The position numbers and the translations under genes are program-made. The notes beneath the pieces are model-generated. The model saw only the letters and a program-made list of their open reading frames with translations. It searched no databases and had not been told where the DNA came from. Source: Streptomyces sp. NBC_00572 (GTDB taxonomy: Bacteria > Actinomycetota > Actinomycetes > Streptomycetales > Streptomycetaceae). From it: a stretch of 64,000 nucleotides of DNA. Location: NCBI RefSeq assembly GCF_026341815.1, contig NZ_JAPENX010000001.1, forward strand, positions 3,658,001-3,722,000. Reading direction: 5' to 3'. The first letter of the stretch is position 1. Each line of letters begins with the position of its first letter. Positions 20,471-28,345 of the stretch are shown one piece after another.

Positions 20471-21595
20471 GTGACTGAGATCGAGATCGGGCGCGGCAAG
20501 CGCGGCCGCAGGGCGTACGCGTTCGACGACATCGCCGTCGTTCCGAGCCGGCGCACCCGGGACCCGAAGGAGGTCTCGATCGCCTGGCAGATCGACGCCT
20601 ACCGGTTCGAGCTTCCGTTCCTGGCCGCCCCGATGGACTCGGTCGTCTCGCCGCAGACCGCCATCCGCATCGGCGAGCTGGGCGGCCTGGGAGTTCTGAA
20701 CCTGGAGGGTCTCTGGACCCGGTACGAGGACCCGCAGCCGCTGCTCGACGAGATCGCCGAGCTGGACGAGGCGACCGCGACCCGCCGTCTGCAGGAGATC
20801 TACGCGGCCCCGATCAAGGAAGAACTGATCGGGCAGCGCATCAAGGAGGTGCGCGACTCCGGTGTCGTCACCGCCGCCGCGCTCTCCCCGCAGCGCACCG
20901 CGCAGTTCTCCAAGGCGGTCGTCGACGCCGGCGTGGACATCTTCGTCATCCGCGGTACGACGGTCTCCGCCGAGCACGTCTCGGGCGCGTCCGAGCCGCT
21001 GAACCTGAAGCAGTTCATCTACGAGCTCGACGTCCCGGTCATCGTCGGCGGCTGCGCCACGTACACCGCGGCCCTGCACCTGATGCGCACCGGCGCCGCG
21101 GGTGTCCTCGTCGGCTTCGGCGGCGGCGCGGCGCACACCACGCGCAACGTCCTCGGCATCCAGGTCCCGATGGCGACCGCGGTCGCCGACGTGGCCGCGG
21201 CCCGCCGCGACTACATGGACGAGTCCGGCGGCCGGTACGTGCACGTCATCGCCGACGGCGGTGTCGGCTGGTCCGGCGACCTGCCGAAGGCGATCGCCTG
21301 CGGCGCCGACTCGGTGATGATCGGCTCCCCCCTGGCCCGTGCCACGGACGCGCCCGGCAAGGGCCACCACTGGGGCATGGAGGCCGTCCACGAGGACGTG
21401 CCGCGCGGCAAGCTGGTCGACCTGGGCATCGTCGGCACCACCGAGGAGATCCTCGCGGGCCCGTCGCACACCCCGGACGGCTCGATGAACTTCTTCGGCG
21501 CCCTGCGCCGCGCGATGGCCACGACCGGCTACAGCGAGCTCAAGGAGTTCCAGCGCGTCGAGGTCACGGTCGCGGACTCCCAGCACAAGCGCTGA
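20471..21595 (+). CDS. guaB3: GuaB3-family IMP dehydrogenase-related protein
   Basis: The 374-residue protein is a CBS-less relative of IMP dehydrogenase (GuaB3 family), common beside guaB in actinobacteria. The TIM-barrel phosphate loops are kept (APMDSVVSPQTAIRIGELGGLGVLN near the N-terminus; VIADGGVGWSGDLPKAIACGADSVMIGSPLA near residues 258-288). The active-site loop reads VGFGGGAAHTTRNVLG. His222 stands where true IMP dehydrogenases have the nucleophilic Cys. The reaction is therefore uncertain. A GMP-reductase-like role has been proposed for some GuaB3 proteins, but those enzymes also need a Cys. The gene has its own ribosome-binding site (GGGAAAGG) and follows the guaB terminator. Confidence 0.9.
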   Translation: MTEIEIGRGKRGRRAYAFDDIAVVPSRRTRDPKEVSIAWQIDAYRFELPFLAAPMDSVVSPQTAIRIGELGGLGVLNLEGLWTRYEDPQPLLDEIAELDEATATRRLQEIYAAPIKEELIGQRIKEVRDSGVVTAAALSPQRTAQFSKAVVDAGVDIFVIRGTTVSAEHVSGASEPLNLKQFIYELDVPVIVGGCATYTAALHLMRTGAAGVLVGFGGGAAHTTRNVLGIQVPMATAVADVAAARRDYMDESGGRYVHVIADGGVGWSGDLPKAIACGADSVMIGSPLARATDAPGKGHHWGMEAVHEDVPRGKLVDLGIVGTTEEILAGPSHTPDGSMNFFGALRRAMATTGYSELKEFQRVEVTVADSQHKR

Positions 21596-21607
21596 CGTCC
21601 GACCGTT

Positions 21608-21659
21608 CCGTACGCGAAGGGGCCCCGCACCGGGTGGTGCGGGGCCCCATCGCGTACGG
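21608..21659. terminator. Long bidirectional hairpin between guaB3 and membrane-protein gene
   Basis: CCGTACGCGA and AGGGGCCCCGCACC pair with GGTGCGGGGCCCC and TCGCGTACGG, giving more than 20 base pairs around a GGGT loop. The flanking genes are convergent, so it can serve both. Confidence 0.85.
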
Positions 21660-21666
21660 ACGACGG

Positions 21667-22155
21667 TTACGCGGCCTTCTTGGCGCCGGAGAACGCGGCG
21701 AAGGCGGCGATGCCGAAGAACAGGAACGTCAGCCCGTCCTTGGTGGCGTTCCACCCCTCGGTGAGCAGGCCGAACTCCTGGAAGATGAGCTCCGTCGCGG
21801 AGACGTCCAGCTCCTTGGAGAGCAGGATCGCGATGCCCAGGAGCTGGCCGAGGTAGACCGCGCCCAGGGCGAGCACCGCGCTCGCGATCGGCAGGACGGG
21901 GTTGCGGCCGCCGACCTTGCCGGCGGCGAAACCGGTGAGGAAGCCGACGCCGACGGCGGCCCAGCCGATCTCGCGCTCGACGCCGCCGATGACGGCGCCG
22001 TACACACCGGCCGAGACCAGTGCGGCGACGAGCGCCGCGACCAGGCCGAGGGCGACGTTGTCGCGGGCGGGCGCCGGCGGCGGCGCGACCGGGTACTGCT
22101 CGGGCGCGGCGCCCCCGGCGAACGGGTTGCCGGGCGGCGGAACGGGCTGGCTCAT
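21667..22155 (-). CDS. Small integral membrane protein with proline-rich N-terminus
   Basis: The 162-residue protein begins with a Pro/Gly-rich cytoplasmic stretch (residues 1-32). Four hydrophobic segments follow: ALGLVAALVAALVSAGVYGAV, IGWAAVGVGFLTGFAAG, VLPIASAVLALGAVYLGQLL and DGLTFLFFGIAAFAAFSG. I do not recognise a named family or function. The ATG at 22155 was chosen because the protein starts there with the MSQPVPPPGNPF style typical of such proteins. The upstream extension in frame (with Cys/His/Arg codons) looks spurious. Confidence 0.8.
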   Translation of the reverse strand: MSQPVPPPGNPFAGGAAPEQYPVAPPPAPARDNVALGLVAALVAALVSAGVYGAVIGGVEREIGWAAVGVGFLTGFAAGKVGGRNPVLPIASAVLALGAVYLGQLLGIAILLSKELDVSATELIFQEFGLLTEGWNATKDGLTFLFFGIAAFAAFSGAKKAA

Positions 22156-22270
22156 GGTGCGGATCCCCCCAGGGACGGAAGTAGCACGCGCGTGCGTGCA
22201 TACGAGAGGCCCGGAGATTAGCACCCCTCTATGACAGGGGCACAACAGTTATGCCCGGTGGCCGTGCAGG

Positions 22271-23512
22271 TCAAAGGCGGTGGGCCGTGCCCGTGGGGGT
22301 GGCGCCCCGGGTGTCGAGGAGGAGCTGGGCCTTGACCGCGAGGCCCTGGAGGTCGTAGGTGCGGTGGTGCTGGAGCAGGACCGTCAGGTCGGCGTGGGCG
22401 GCGGCCTCGTAGAGGGAGTCCGCGCGGGGGACGGGGAGTTCGCGGACGCGCCAGTCGGGGACGTGCGGGTCGTGGTAGCTGACGGCCGCGCCGAGGTCCA
22501 TCAGACGGCATGCGATCTCGTCGGCGGGGGAGCCCTGACGGTCGGGCAGGTCGGGCTTGTACGTGATGCCCAGGAGCAGGATCCGGGCGCCGCGGGCCGA
22601 CTTGCCGTGTTCGTTGAGGAGGGTGGCGGCGCGCTGGACGACGTACTGCGGCATGCGTTCGTTGACCTGGCCGGCGAGTTCGACGAGACGGAGCGGGCGG
22701 TGGGCGCCGACGGTGTCGACGGGGACGCCGTGGCCGCCGACCCCCGGTCCCGGGCGGAAGGCCTGGAAGCCGAAAGGCTTGGTCTCGGCGCAGCGGATGA
22801 CGTCCCACAGGTCGACGCCGAGTTCGTGGCAGAGCACCGCCATCTCGTTGACCAGGGCGATGTTGACGTGCCGGAAGTTGGTCTCCAGGAGCTTGACCGT
22901 CTCCGCCTCGCGGGGGCCACGCGCGCGTACCACCTTGTCGGTGAGCCGGCCGTAGAAGGCGGCCGCCGCCTCGGTGCAGGCCGGGGTGAGACCGCCGATG
23001 ACCTTGGGGGTGCCGGCGAAGCCGTGGGTGCGGCTGCCGGGGTCGAGGCGGCCGGGGGAGTACGCGAGGTGGAAGTCGCGTCCGGCGCGCAGGCCCGAGC
23101 CCGCTTCGAGGAGGTCGCGGAGCAGGCCCTCGGTGGTGCCCGGGGGGACCGGGGACTCCAGGAGGACGGTGGTGTGCGGGCGCAGCCGGGCGGAGAGCGC
23201 GCATGCGGCGTCGGTCACGGCGGTGAGGTCGAGGGAGCCCTCCGGACCGAGGGGGGTCGGGGCGCACAGGACGGCGGTGCGGACCCGGCCGAGCTCGGCC
23301 GGGTTGGCGGTCGGCCGGAAGCCCCCCGAGAGCATCCGGCGGATCTCCGGGACGGTGAGGGAGCCGTCGACCGGGGAGCGGCCGGCGGCGAGTTCGGCGA
23401 CGGGGCGGGGGTCGGTGTCGTAGCCGATGGTGTCGATGCCTGCGGCGGTGGCGGCCTGGGCCAGGGGGAGTCCGTGGTGGCCGAGGCCGATGACGGCGAG
23501 ATCAGCGGGCAT
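22271..23512 (-). CDS. UDP-glucose/GDP-mannose dehydrogenase-family protein lacking the catalytic cysteine
   Basis: The 413-residue protein has the three-domain layout of nucleotide-sugar 6-dehydrogenases. The NAD motif VIGLGHHGLPLAQA lies at residues 7-20, the central helix reads ETVKLLETNFRHVNIALVNE near residues 200-219, and the C-terminal sugar-binding domain has LGITYKPD. The loop that normally reads GGHCxPVD is GGHGVPVD here. Gly262 (22727-22729) replaces the cysteine that forms the thioester. It should therefore not oxidise an alcohol to an acid by the normal route. It may have another role or be a binding protein. ATG 23512 has GGAAGGACGG upstream; the longer frame to 23560 adds 16 unlikely residues. 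No sugar-nucleotide partner gene is adjacent. Confidence 0.85.
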   Translation of the reverse strand: MPADLAVIGLGHHGLPLAQAATAAGIDTIGYDTDPRPVAELAAGRSPVDGSLTVPEIRRMLSGGFRPTANPAELGRVRTAVLCAPTPLGPEGSLDLTAVTDAACALSARLRPHTTVLLESPVPPGTTEGLLRDLLEAGSGLRAGRDFHLAYSPGRLDPGSRTHGFAGTPKVIGGLTPACTEAAAAFYGRLTDKVVRARGPREAETVKLLETNFRHVNIALVNEMAVLCHELGVDLWDVIRCAETKPFGFQAFRPGPGVGGHGVPVDTVGAHRPLRLVELAGQVNERMPQYVVQRAATLLNEHGKSARGARILLLGITYKPDLPDRQGSPADEIACRLMDLGAAVSYHDPHVPDWRVRELPVPRADSLYEAAAHADLTVLLQHHRTYDLQGLAVKAQLLLDTRGATPTGTAHRL

Positions 23513-23772
23513 GGAGGGTGGGCCGTCCTTCCCAGTAGCCGGAGGGAACGCGACGCGCAAGCCCGGTGGACAGAACGGGTCGGGCGCAATGTCAGACTAG
23601 GCGTAAATATGACCGATATGCCGCATTGTGGGGCTGCAGGTCGCCGAGTGTTATCCACAGGTCGGTGGCGAGGCGGTGGCTGAAGTCGCCGGGGAGGGCC
23701 AGAATCGAGCTGTGAGCCGGACCGCATGGCCCGGTTCGCGTGCCGGAACGACGGGGGACGACGGGAGGCACC

Positions 23773-25479
23773 GTGAGGACAGCGACACTGGGACCCGCCG
23801 AGCGCGCCGAAGCGCTCGCGGCCATGGCCGAGCGCGAGCTGGACGTGCTGGTGGTCGGCGCCGGAGTGGTCGGCGCCGGGACGGCACTCGACGCCGTCAC
23901 GAGAGGACTCTCCACCGGCATCGTAGAGGCCCGCGACTGGGCCTCCGGCACCTCCAGCCGGTCCAGCAAGCTCATCCACGGCGGCCTGCGCTACCTGGAG
24001 ATGCTGGACTTCGCCCTGGTCCGCGAAGCCCTCAAGGAGCGCGGACTGCTCCTGGAGCGGCTCGCACCCCACCTGGTGAAGCCGGTCCCCTTCCTCTACC
24101 CGCTCCAGCACAAGGGGTGGGAGCGGTTCTACGCGGGCTCCGGCGTCGCGCTCTACGACGCGATGTCCTTCTCCTCGGGCCACGGCCGGGGCCTCCCCGT
24201 CCACCGGCACCTCTCCCGGCGGGGCGCCCTGCGGGTCGCCCCCTGCCTCAGGAAGGACGCCCTCGTCGGCGCCATGCAGTACTACGACGCCCAGATGGAC
24301 GACGCCCGCTTCGTCACCACCCTCGTGCGCACCGCCGCCTCCTACGGCGCCCTGGCCGCGAGCCGGGCCCGCGTCATCGGCTTCCTGCGCGAGGGCGCGC
24401 GGGTCGTCGGCGCCCGCGTCCAGGACGTCGAGGCCGGCGCGGAGTACGTGATCCGGGCCAAGCAGATCGTCAACGCCACCGGGGTGTGGACCGACGACAC
24501 CCAGGCCCTCATCGGCGAGCGCGGCCAGTTCCACGTCCGCGCCTCGAAGGGCATCCACCTCGTCGTCCCCAAGGACCGCATCCACTCCTCCACCGGGCTC
24601 ATCCTGCGCACCGAGAAGTCGGTGCTCTTCGTGATCCCCTGGGGCCGGCACTGGATCGTCGGCACCACCGACACCGAATGGGACCTCGACAAGGCCCATC
24701 CCGCCGCGTCCAGCGCCGACATCGACTACCTCCTCGAGCATGTGAACACCGTGCTCGCCACCCCGCTCACCCGGGACGACGTCGAGGGCGTCTACGCGGG
24801 CCTGCGCCCCCTGCTCGCCGGCGAGTCGGAAGCCACGAGCAAGCTCTCGCGCGAACACATCGTCGCTCACCCGGTCCCCGGCCTGGTCGTGGTGGCCGGC
24901 GGCAAGTACACGACGTACCGGGTCATGGCCAAGGACGCCGTCGACGAGGCCGTGCACGCCCTCGACCAGCGGGTCGCCCCCTGCGTCACCGAAGACGTCC
25001 CGCTCCTCGGCGCCGAGGGCTACCGGGCCCTGTGGAACGCGCGGGCCAGAATCGCCGCGCGTACCGGCCTCCACGTCGTCCGGGTCGAGCATCTCCTCAA
25101 CCGGTACGGCTCCCTGACGGAGCAGATCCTCGACCTCATCGCCGAGGACCCCACGCTCGCCCGGCCGCTCCCGGCGGCCGACGACTACCTGCGCGCCGAA
25201 ATCGTCTACGCCGCCTCGCACGAGGGCGCCCGTCACCTCGACGACGTCCTCACCCGGCGGACCAGAATCTCCATCGAGACCTTCGACCGGGGCACCCTCA
25301 GCGCCCGCGAGTGCGCGGAGCTGATGGCGCCGGTCCTCGGCTGGGACGACCTCCAGATCGAGAAGGAGATCGAGCACTACGAGAAGCGGGTCGAGGCCGA
25401 GCGTGAGTCGCAGCGGCAGCCCGACGACCTGACGGCGGACGCCGCTCGACTCGGGGCTCCGGACATCGTGCCGATCTGA
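23773..25479 (+). CDS. glpD: Glycerol-3-phosphate dehydrogenase (FAD, membrane-associated)
   Basis: The 568-residue flavoenzyme oxidises sn-glycerol-3-phosphate to dihydroxyacetone phosphate and passes electrons to quinone. The FAD motif is VVGAGVVGAGTALDAVTRG near residues 24-42, followed by the family block SSRSSKLIHGGLRYLE. The phosphate/substrate region includes RPLLAGES and the C-terminal helical domain starts near residue 395. The GTG at 23773 was preferred over an ATG 33 bases earlier because GGGAGG stands four bases before it and the upstream residues are low in family character. No glycerol kinase or facilitator gene is adjacent. Confidence 0.94.
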   Translation: MRTATLGPAERAEALAAMAERELDVLVVGAGVVGAGTALDAVTRGLSTGIVEARDWASGTSSRSSKLIHGGLRYLEMLDFALVREALKERGLLLERLAPHLVKPVPFLYPLQHKGWERFYAGSGVALYDAMSFSSGHGRGLPVHRHLSRRGALRVAPCLRKDALVGAMQYYDAQMDDARFVTTLVRTAASYGALAASRARVIGFLREGARVVGARVQDVEAGAEYVIRAKQIVNATGVWTDDTQALIGERGQFHVRASKGIHLVVPKDRIHSSTGLILRTEKSVLFVIPWGRHWIVGTTDTEWDLDKAHPAASSADIDYLLEHVNTVLATPLTRDDVEGVYAGLRPLLAGESEATSKLSREHIVAHPVPGLVVVAGGKYTTYRVMAKDAVDEAVHALDQRVAPCVTEDVPLLGAEGYRALWNARARIAARTGLHVVRVEHLLNRYGSLTEQILDLIAEDPTLARPLPAADDYLRAEIVYAASHEGARHLDDVLTRRTRISIETFDRGTLSARECAELMAPVLGWDDLQIEKEIEHYEKRVEAERESQRQPDDLTADAARLGAPDIVPI

Positions 25480-25669
25480 CAGAACGACCGGGCCGCTTGC
25501 CACGGGTGGGAACCTGGGGGGTGTATGGGGGCGTCGTCATCCCGGAGTACGGACCCGGGGGCGCCACCCGTCCCGAGGTGAGGGACAATGGCCTCTCTTC
25601 CAGGGCGGGTTACCGCATCGCGCGGGAAGCGGCAGACGCGGCGAAGATCAGGGATCGCAGAGGGGACGC

Positions 25670-28186
25670 ATGTCGGAGGCGGAGCAGTCGCGGGACACGG
25701 CGAAGGACCCCAGGCGGGACGCCGCCGCGGGGGCCGCGACCGACGGCGACCGAGGGGCGGTCCCGGCCGCGCGTGAGCCGGAGCGGGACGCGAAGGACGC
25801 GCAGGTCAAACAGGGTGCCGAGGGTGCCGGGGAACCGGCTGCCCCCGTGGCGCCCGCGGACCCGGTGGACGCGGCGGACGCGGGCGTTCGGGACGCGGGT
25901 GCCGAGGGCTCGGGCGCTCGGGACGCGGGTGGTCGAAGCGTGAAGGACGTTCAGGACGCCGAGGGCGTTCGGGACGTGAAGGACGTTCAGGACGCGCGGG
26001 GACCCGCGGGTGCCCGAGGCTCCGCCGACGTCCAGGACGCGAAGGTCCCGGCGAGCGCGCCGGCCGACGCGGCGGGATCCGGTGCGCGCGGTGGCGAGGA
26101 CGTCTCCGCCGCCGGGCGGTTGCGCGGGACCGAGCCGTCCACCGGGCGGGCCGGGTTCGGCGCGGGCGACGGCGACGGCGAGAGCGACCGCCGGCCGGCG
26201 CCGGGCTCCACGCGCGGCGACCGGGCGCGCAAGGTTCCGGCCAACGAGGGTCGGCTGCTCGCCGGCCGCTACCGGCTCGGCGCGATCCTCGGCCGCGGCG
26301 GCATGGGCACCGTGTGGCGCGCGGTCGACGAGACCCTCGGCCGAACCGTCGCCGTCAAGGAACTCCGCTTCCCCACCAGCATCGACGACGACGAGAAGCG
26401 TCGCCTCATCACCCGGACGCTGCGCGAGGCGAAGGCCATCGCCCGGATCCGCAACAACGGCGCCGTGACCGTGTACGACGTCGTCGACGAGGACGACCGT
26501 CCGTGGATCGTCATGGAGCTCATCGAGGGCAAGTCCCTCGCGGACGCCGTCCGCGAGGACGGCACGCTCACGCCCCGGCGCGCCGCCGAGGTCGGCCTCG
26601 CCATCCTCGACGTGCTGCGTTCGGCGCACCGCGAGGGCATCCTGCACCGCGACGTGAAGCCGTCCAACGTGCTGATCGCCGACGACGGCCGGGTCGTCCT
26701 CACCGACTTCGGCATCGCCCAGGTGGAGGGCGACCCCTCGATCACCTCCACCGGCATGCTCGTCGGCGCCCCCTCGTACATCTCCCCGGAGCGCGCCCGC
26801 GGTCACAAGCCCGGCCCCGCCGCCGACATGTGGTCGCTCGGCGGCCTGATCTACGCGGCGGTCGAGGGCAGCCCGCCGTACGACAAGGGCTCCGCCATCG
26901 CCACCCTCACGGCGGTGATGACCGAGCCGGTCGACCCGCCGAAGAACGCGGGACCCGAGCTGGAGAAGGTCATCTACGGCCTCCTCGCCAAGGACCCGGC
27001 CCAGCGCCTCGACGACGCCCGCGCGCGCGTCCTGCTGCGGGCCGTGCTCGACGCGCCCGAGGCCGCACCCCGGATCTCGCCCGAGGTCACCAGGGTCGTA
27101 CCGCTGCCGCCGCGCCCCGAGCAGGCACCGGTGGCCCCCGTGGCCGACCGGGCCAAGGCGCCCGACGCGTCCGCCGACCGGATGCGGGGTGCCCTGAAGT
27201 CCGTGCGCAACGCGGCGGCCTCCGTGAAGGCCGAGCCGAAGGCGTCGCAGACGCCCAACGCGAAGGCGGGGGCGGGCTCCGCGGTGCCGCAGGGCGGCGG
27301 CAGACCGGCTCCGGCCCGGGCGGCGCTGACCGACGTCGTCCCGCGTCGCACGTTGGTGATCATCGCCGCGGTCGCCGTCCTCGCCCTGCTCGGGACGATC
27401 CTCGCGGTCTCCCTCAGCGGTGGCGACGAGGGCAACCAGGGCAAGGGCAGCGGGGGCACCACCGCCTCGGCCGGCGCCTCGGCGGGCGGTGACGGCTCCG
27501 GCGATTCCAGCGGCTCCGGCGGCTCCGACGGCGGCAAGGGGCAGACGCCCGGCGGCCCCGGCCAGCAGGGCGGCGCACAGCCCGGCGACACCGGCTCCGA
27601 CGGGTCGACGGGGGCCGACGGCACGACGGGCTCCACGGGCGGGACCGGCGGGTCGAACGGCAACGGCGACGGCAACGGCAACGGCGTCACGCCGTCCGGC
27701 AAGCCCGGCGGCGACGCGGGCAAGCAGCTGCCCGCGGGCTACACCCTCGTCACCAACGACCGCTTCCACTTCTCCATGGCAATGCCCTCCACCTTCAAGG
27801 TCCGGTCGATACCGGGCTACAGCGGTGGCGGGATATTCAGCGAGAGCGGCGGCTTCCCGCGCATCCAGGTCGACTTCAACGCCAGCCCGAAGGACGACGC
27901 GGCGGCCGCCTGGGAGCTGGGCAAGATCGGCGTGGCCGCCACCAGCAAGGGGTACAAGCACTTCGGCATCAGGACGGTCTCGTACAAGGGCTACCCGACC
28001 GTCGCCGACTGGGAGTTCGAGCGCGTCCAGCAGGGCATGCGCGTCCATGTGCTCAACCGCGGCTTCAAGGTGGACGCCAAGCACGGCTACTCCATCATGA
28101 TCAGCTGCAAGGCGGACGAGTGGAACGGCGCGGAGTGCAAGACGCTGAGGGAGACAGCGTTCGCCACGTTCAGCCCCAAGGACTGA
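25670..28186 (+). CDS. Membrane-anchored Ser/Thr protein kinase with long low-complexity N-terminus
   Basis: The 838-residue protein has an unusual 195-residue N-terminal extension made of Asp/Gly/Ala/Arg-rich near-repeats (KDVQDAEG, KDVQDARG, GARDAGG). The Hanks-type kinase domain spans residues about 198-465, with GRGGMGTVW, the ATP-binding Lys in VAVKELRF, HRDVKPSN and DFG all intact. One transmembrane helix lies near 562-582 (LVIIAAVAVLALLGTILAVSL). A Ser/Gly/Thr-rich external linker leads to a C-terminal sensor-like domain (residues about 690-838, YTLVTNDRFHFSMAMPSTF). It is the first of three linked kinase-family genes whose external domains resemble each other. The target and ligand are unknown. 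Confidence 0.92.
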   Translation: MSEAEQSRDTAKDPRRDAAAGAATDGDRGAVPAAREPERDAKDAQVKQGAEGAGEPAAPVAPADPVDAADAGVRDAGAEGSGARDAGGRSVKDVQDAEGVRDVKDVQDARGPAGARGSADVQDAKVPASAPADAAGSGARGGEDVSAAGRLRGTEPSTGRAGFGAGDGDGESDRRPAPGSTRGDRARKVPANEGRLLAGRYRLGAILGRGGMGTVWRAVDETLGRTVAVKELRFPTSIDDDEKRRLITRTLREAKAIARIRNNGAVTVYDVVDEDDRPWIVMELIEGKSLADAVREDGTLTPRRAAEVGLAILDVLRSAHREGILHRDVKPSNVLIADDGRVVLTDFGIAQVEGDPSITSTGMLVGAPSYISPERARGHKPGPAADMWSLGGLIYAAVEGSPPYDKGSAIATLTAVMTEPVDPPKNAGPELEKVIYGLLAKDPAQRLDDARARVLLRAVLDAPEAAPRISPEVTRVVPLPPRPEQAPVAPVADRAKAPDASADRMRGALKSVRNAAASVKAEPKASQTPNAKAGAGSAVPQGGGRPAPARAALTDVVPRRTLVIIAAVAVLALLGTILAVSLSGGDEGNQGKGSGGTTASAGASAGGDGSGDSSGSGGSDGGKGQTPGGPGQQGGAQPGDTGSDGSTGADGTTGSTGGTGGSNGNGDGNGNGVTPSGKPGGDAGKQLPAGYTLVTNDRFHFSMAMPSTFKVRSIPGYSGGGIFSESGGFPRIQVDFNASPKDDAAAAWELGKIGVAATSKGYKHFGIRTVSYKGYPTVADWEFERVQQGMRVHVLNRGFKVDAKHGYSIMISCKADEWNGAECKTLRETAFATFSPKD

Positions 28187-28345
28187 CCGACGCCACGTAT
28201 CGTGAAGGTTCGACGACCGTACACAGCCGAACAGAGCCGTTAACTGCACGGTGTCGGACCGGAATTGACGGACTCGCGTGATCCCGCCCGATTTCGGGGG
28301 ATCCGCGGGTCCACGGGGGACAGCGTGCGCGCGTGGGGAGGCGTC

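Noticed and set aside
20471..21595. guaB3 as a decayed duplicate of guaB
   Set aside because: The frame is intact, has its own ribosome-binding site and terminator, and belongs to a distinct CBS-less family.
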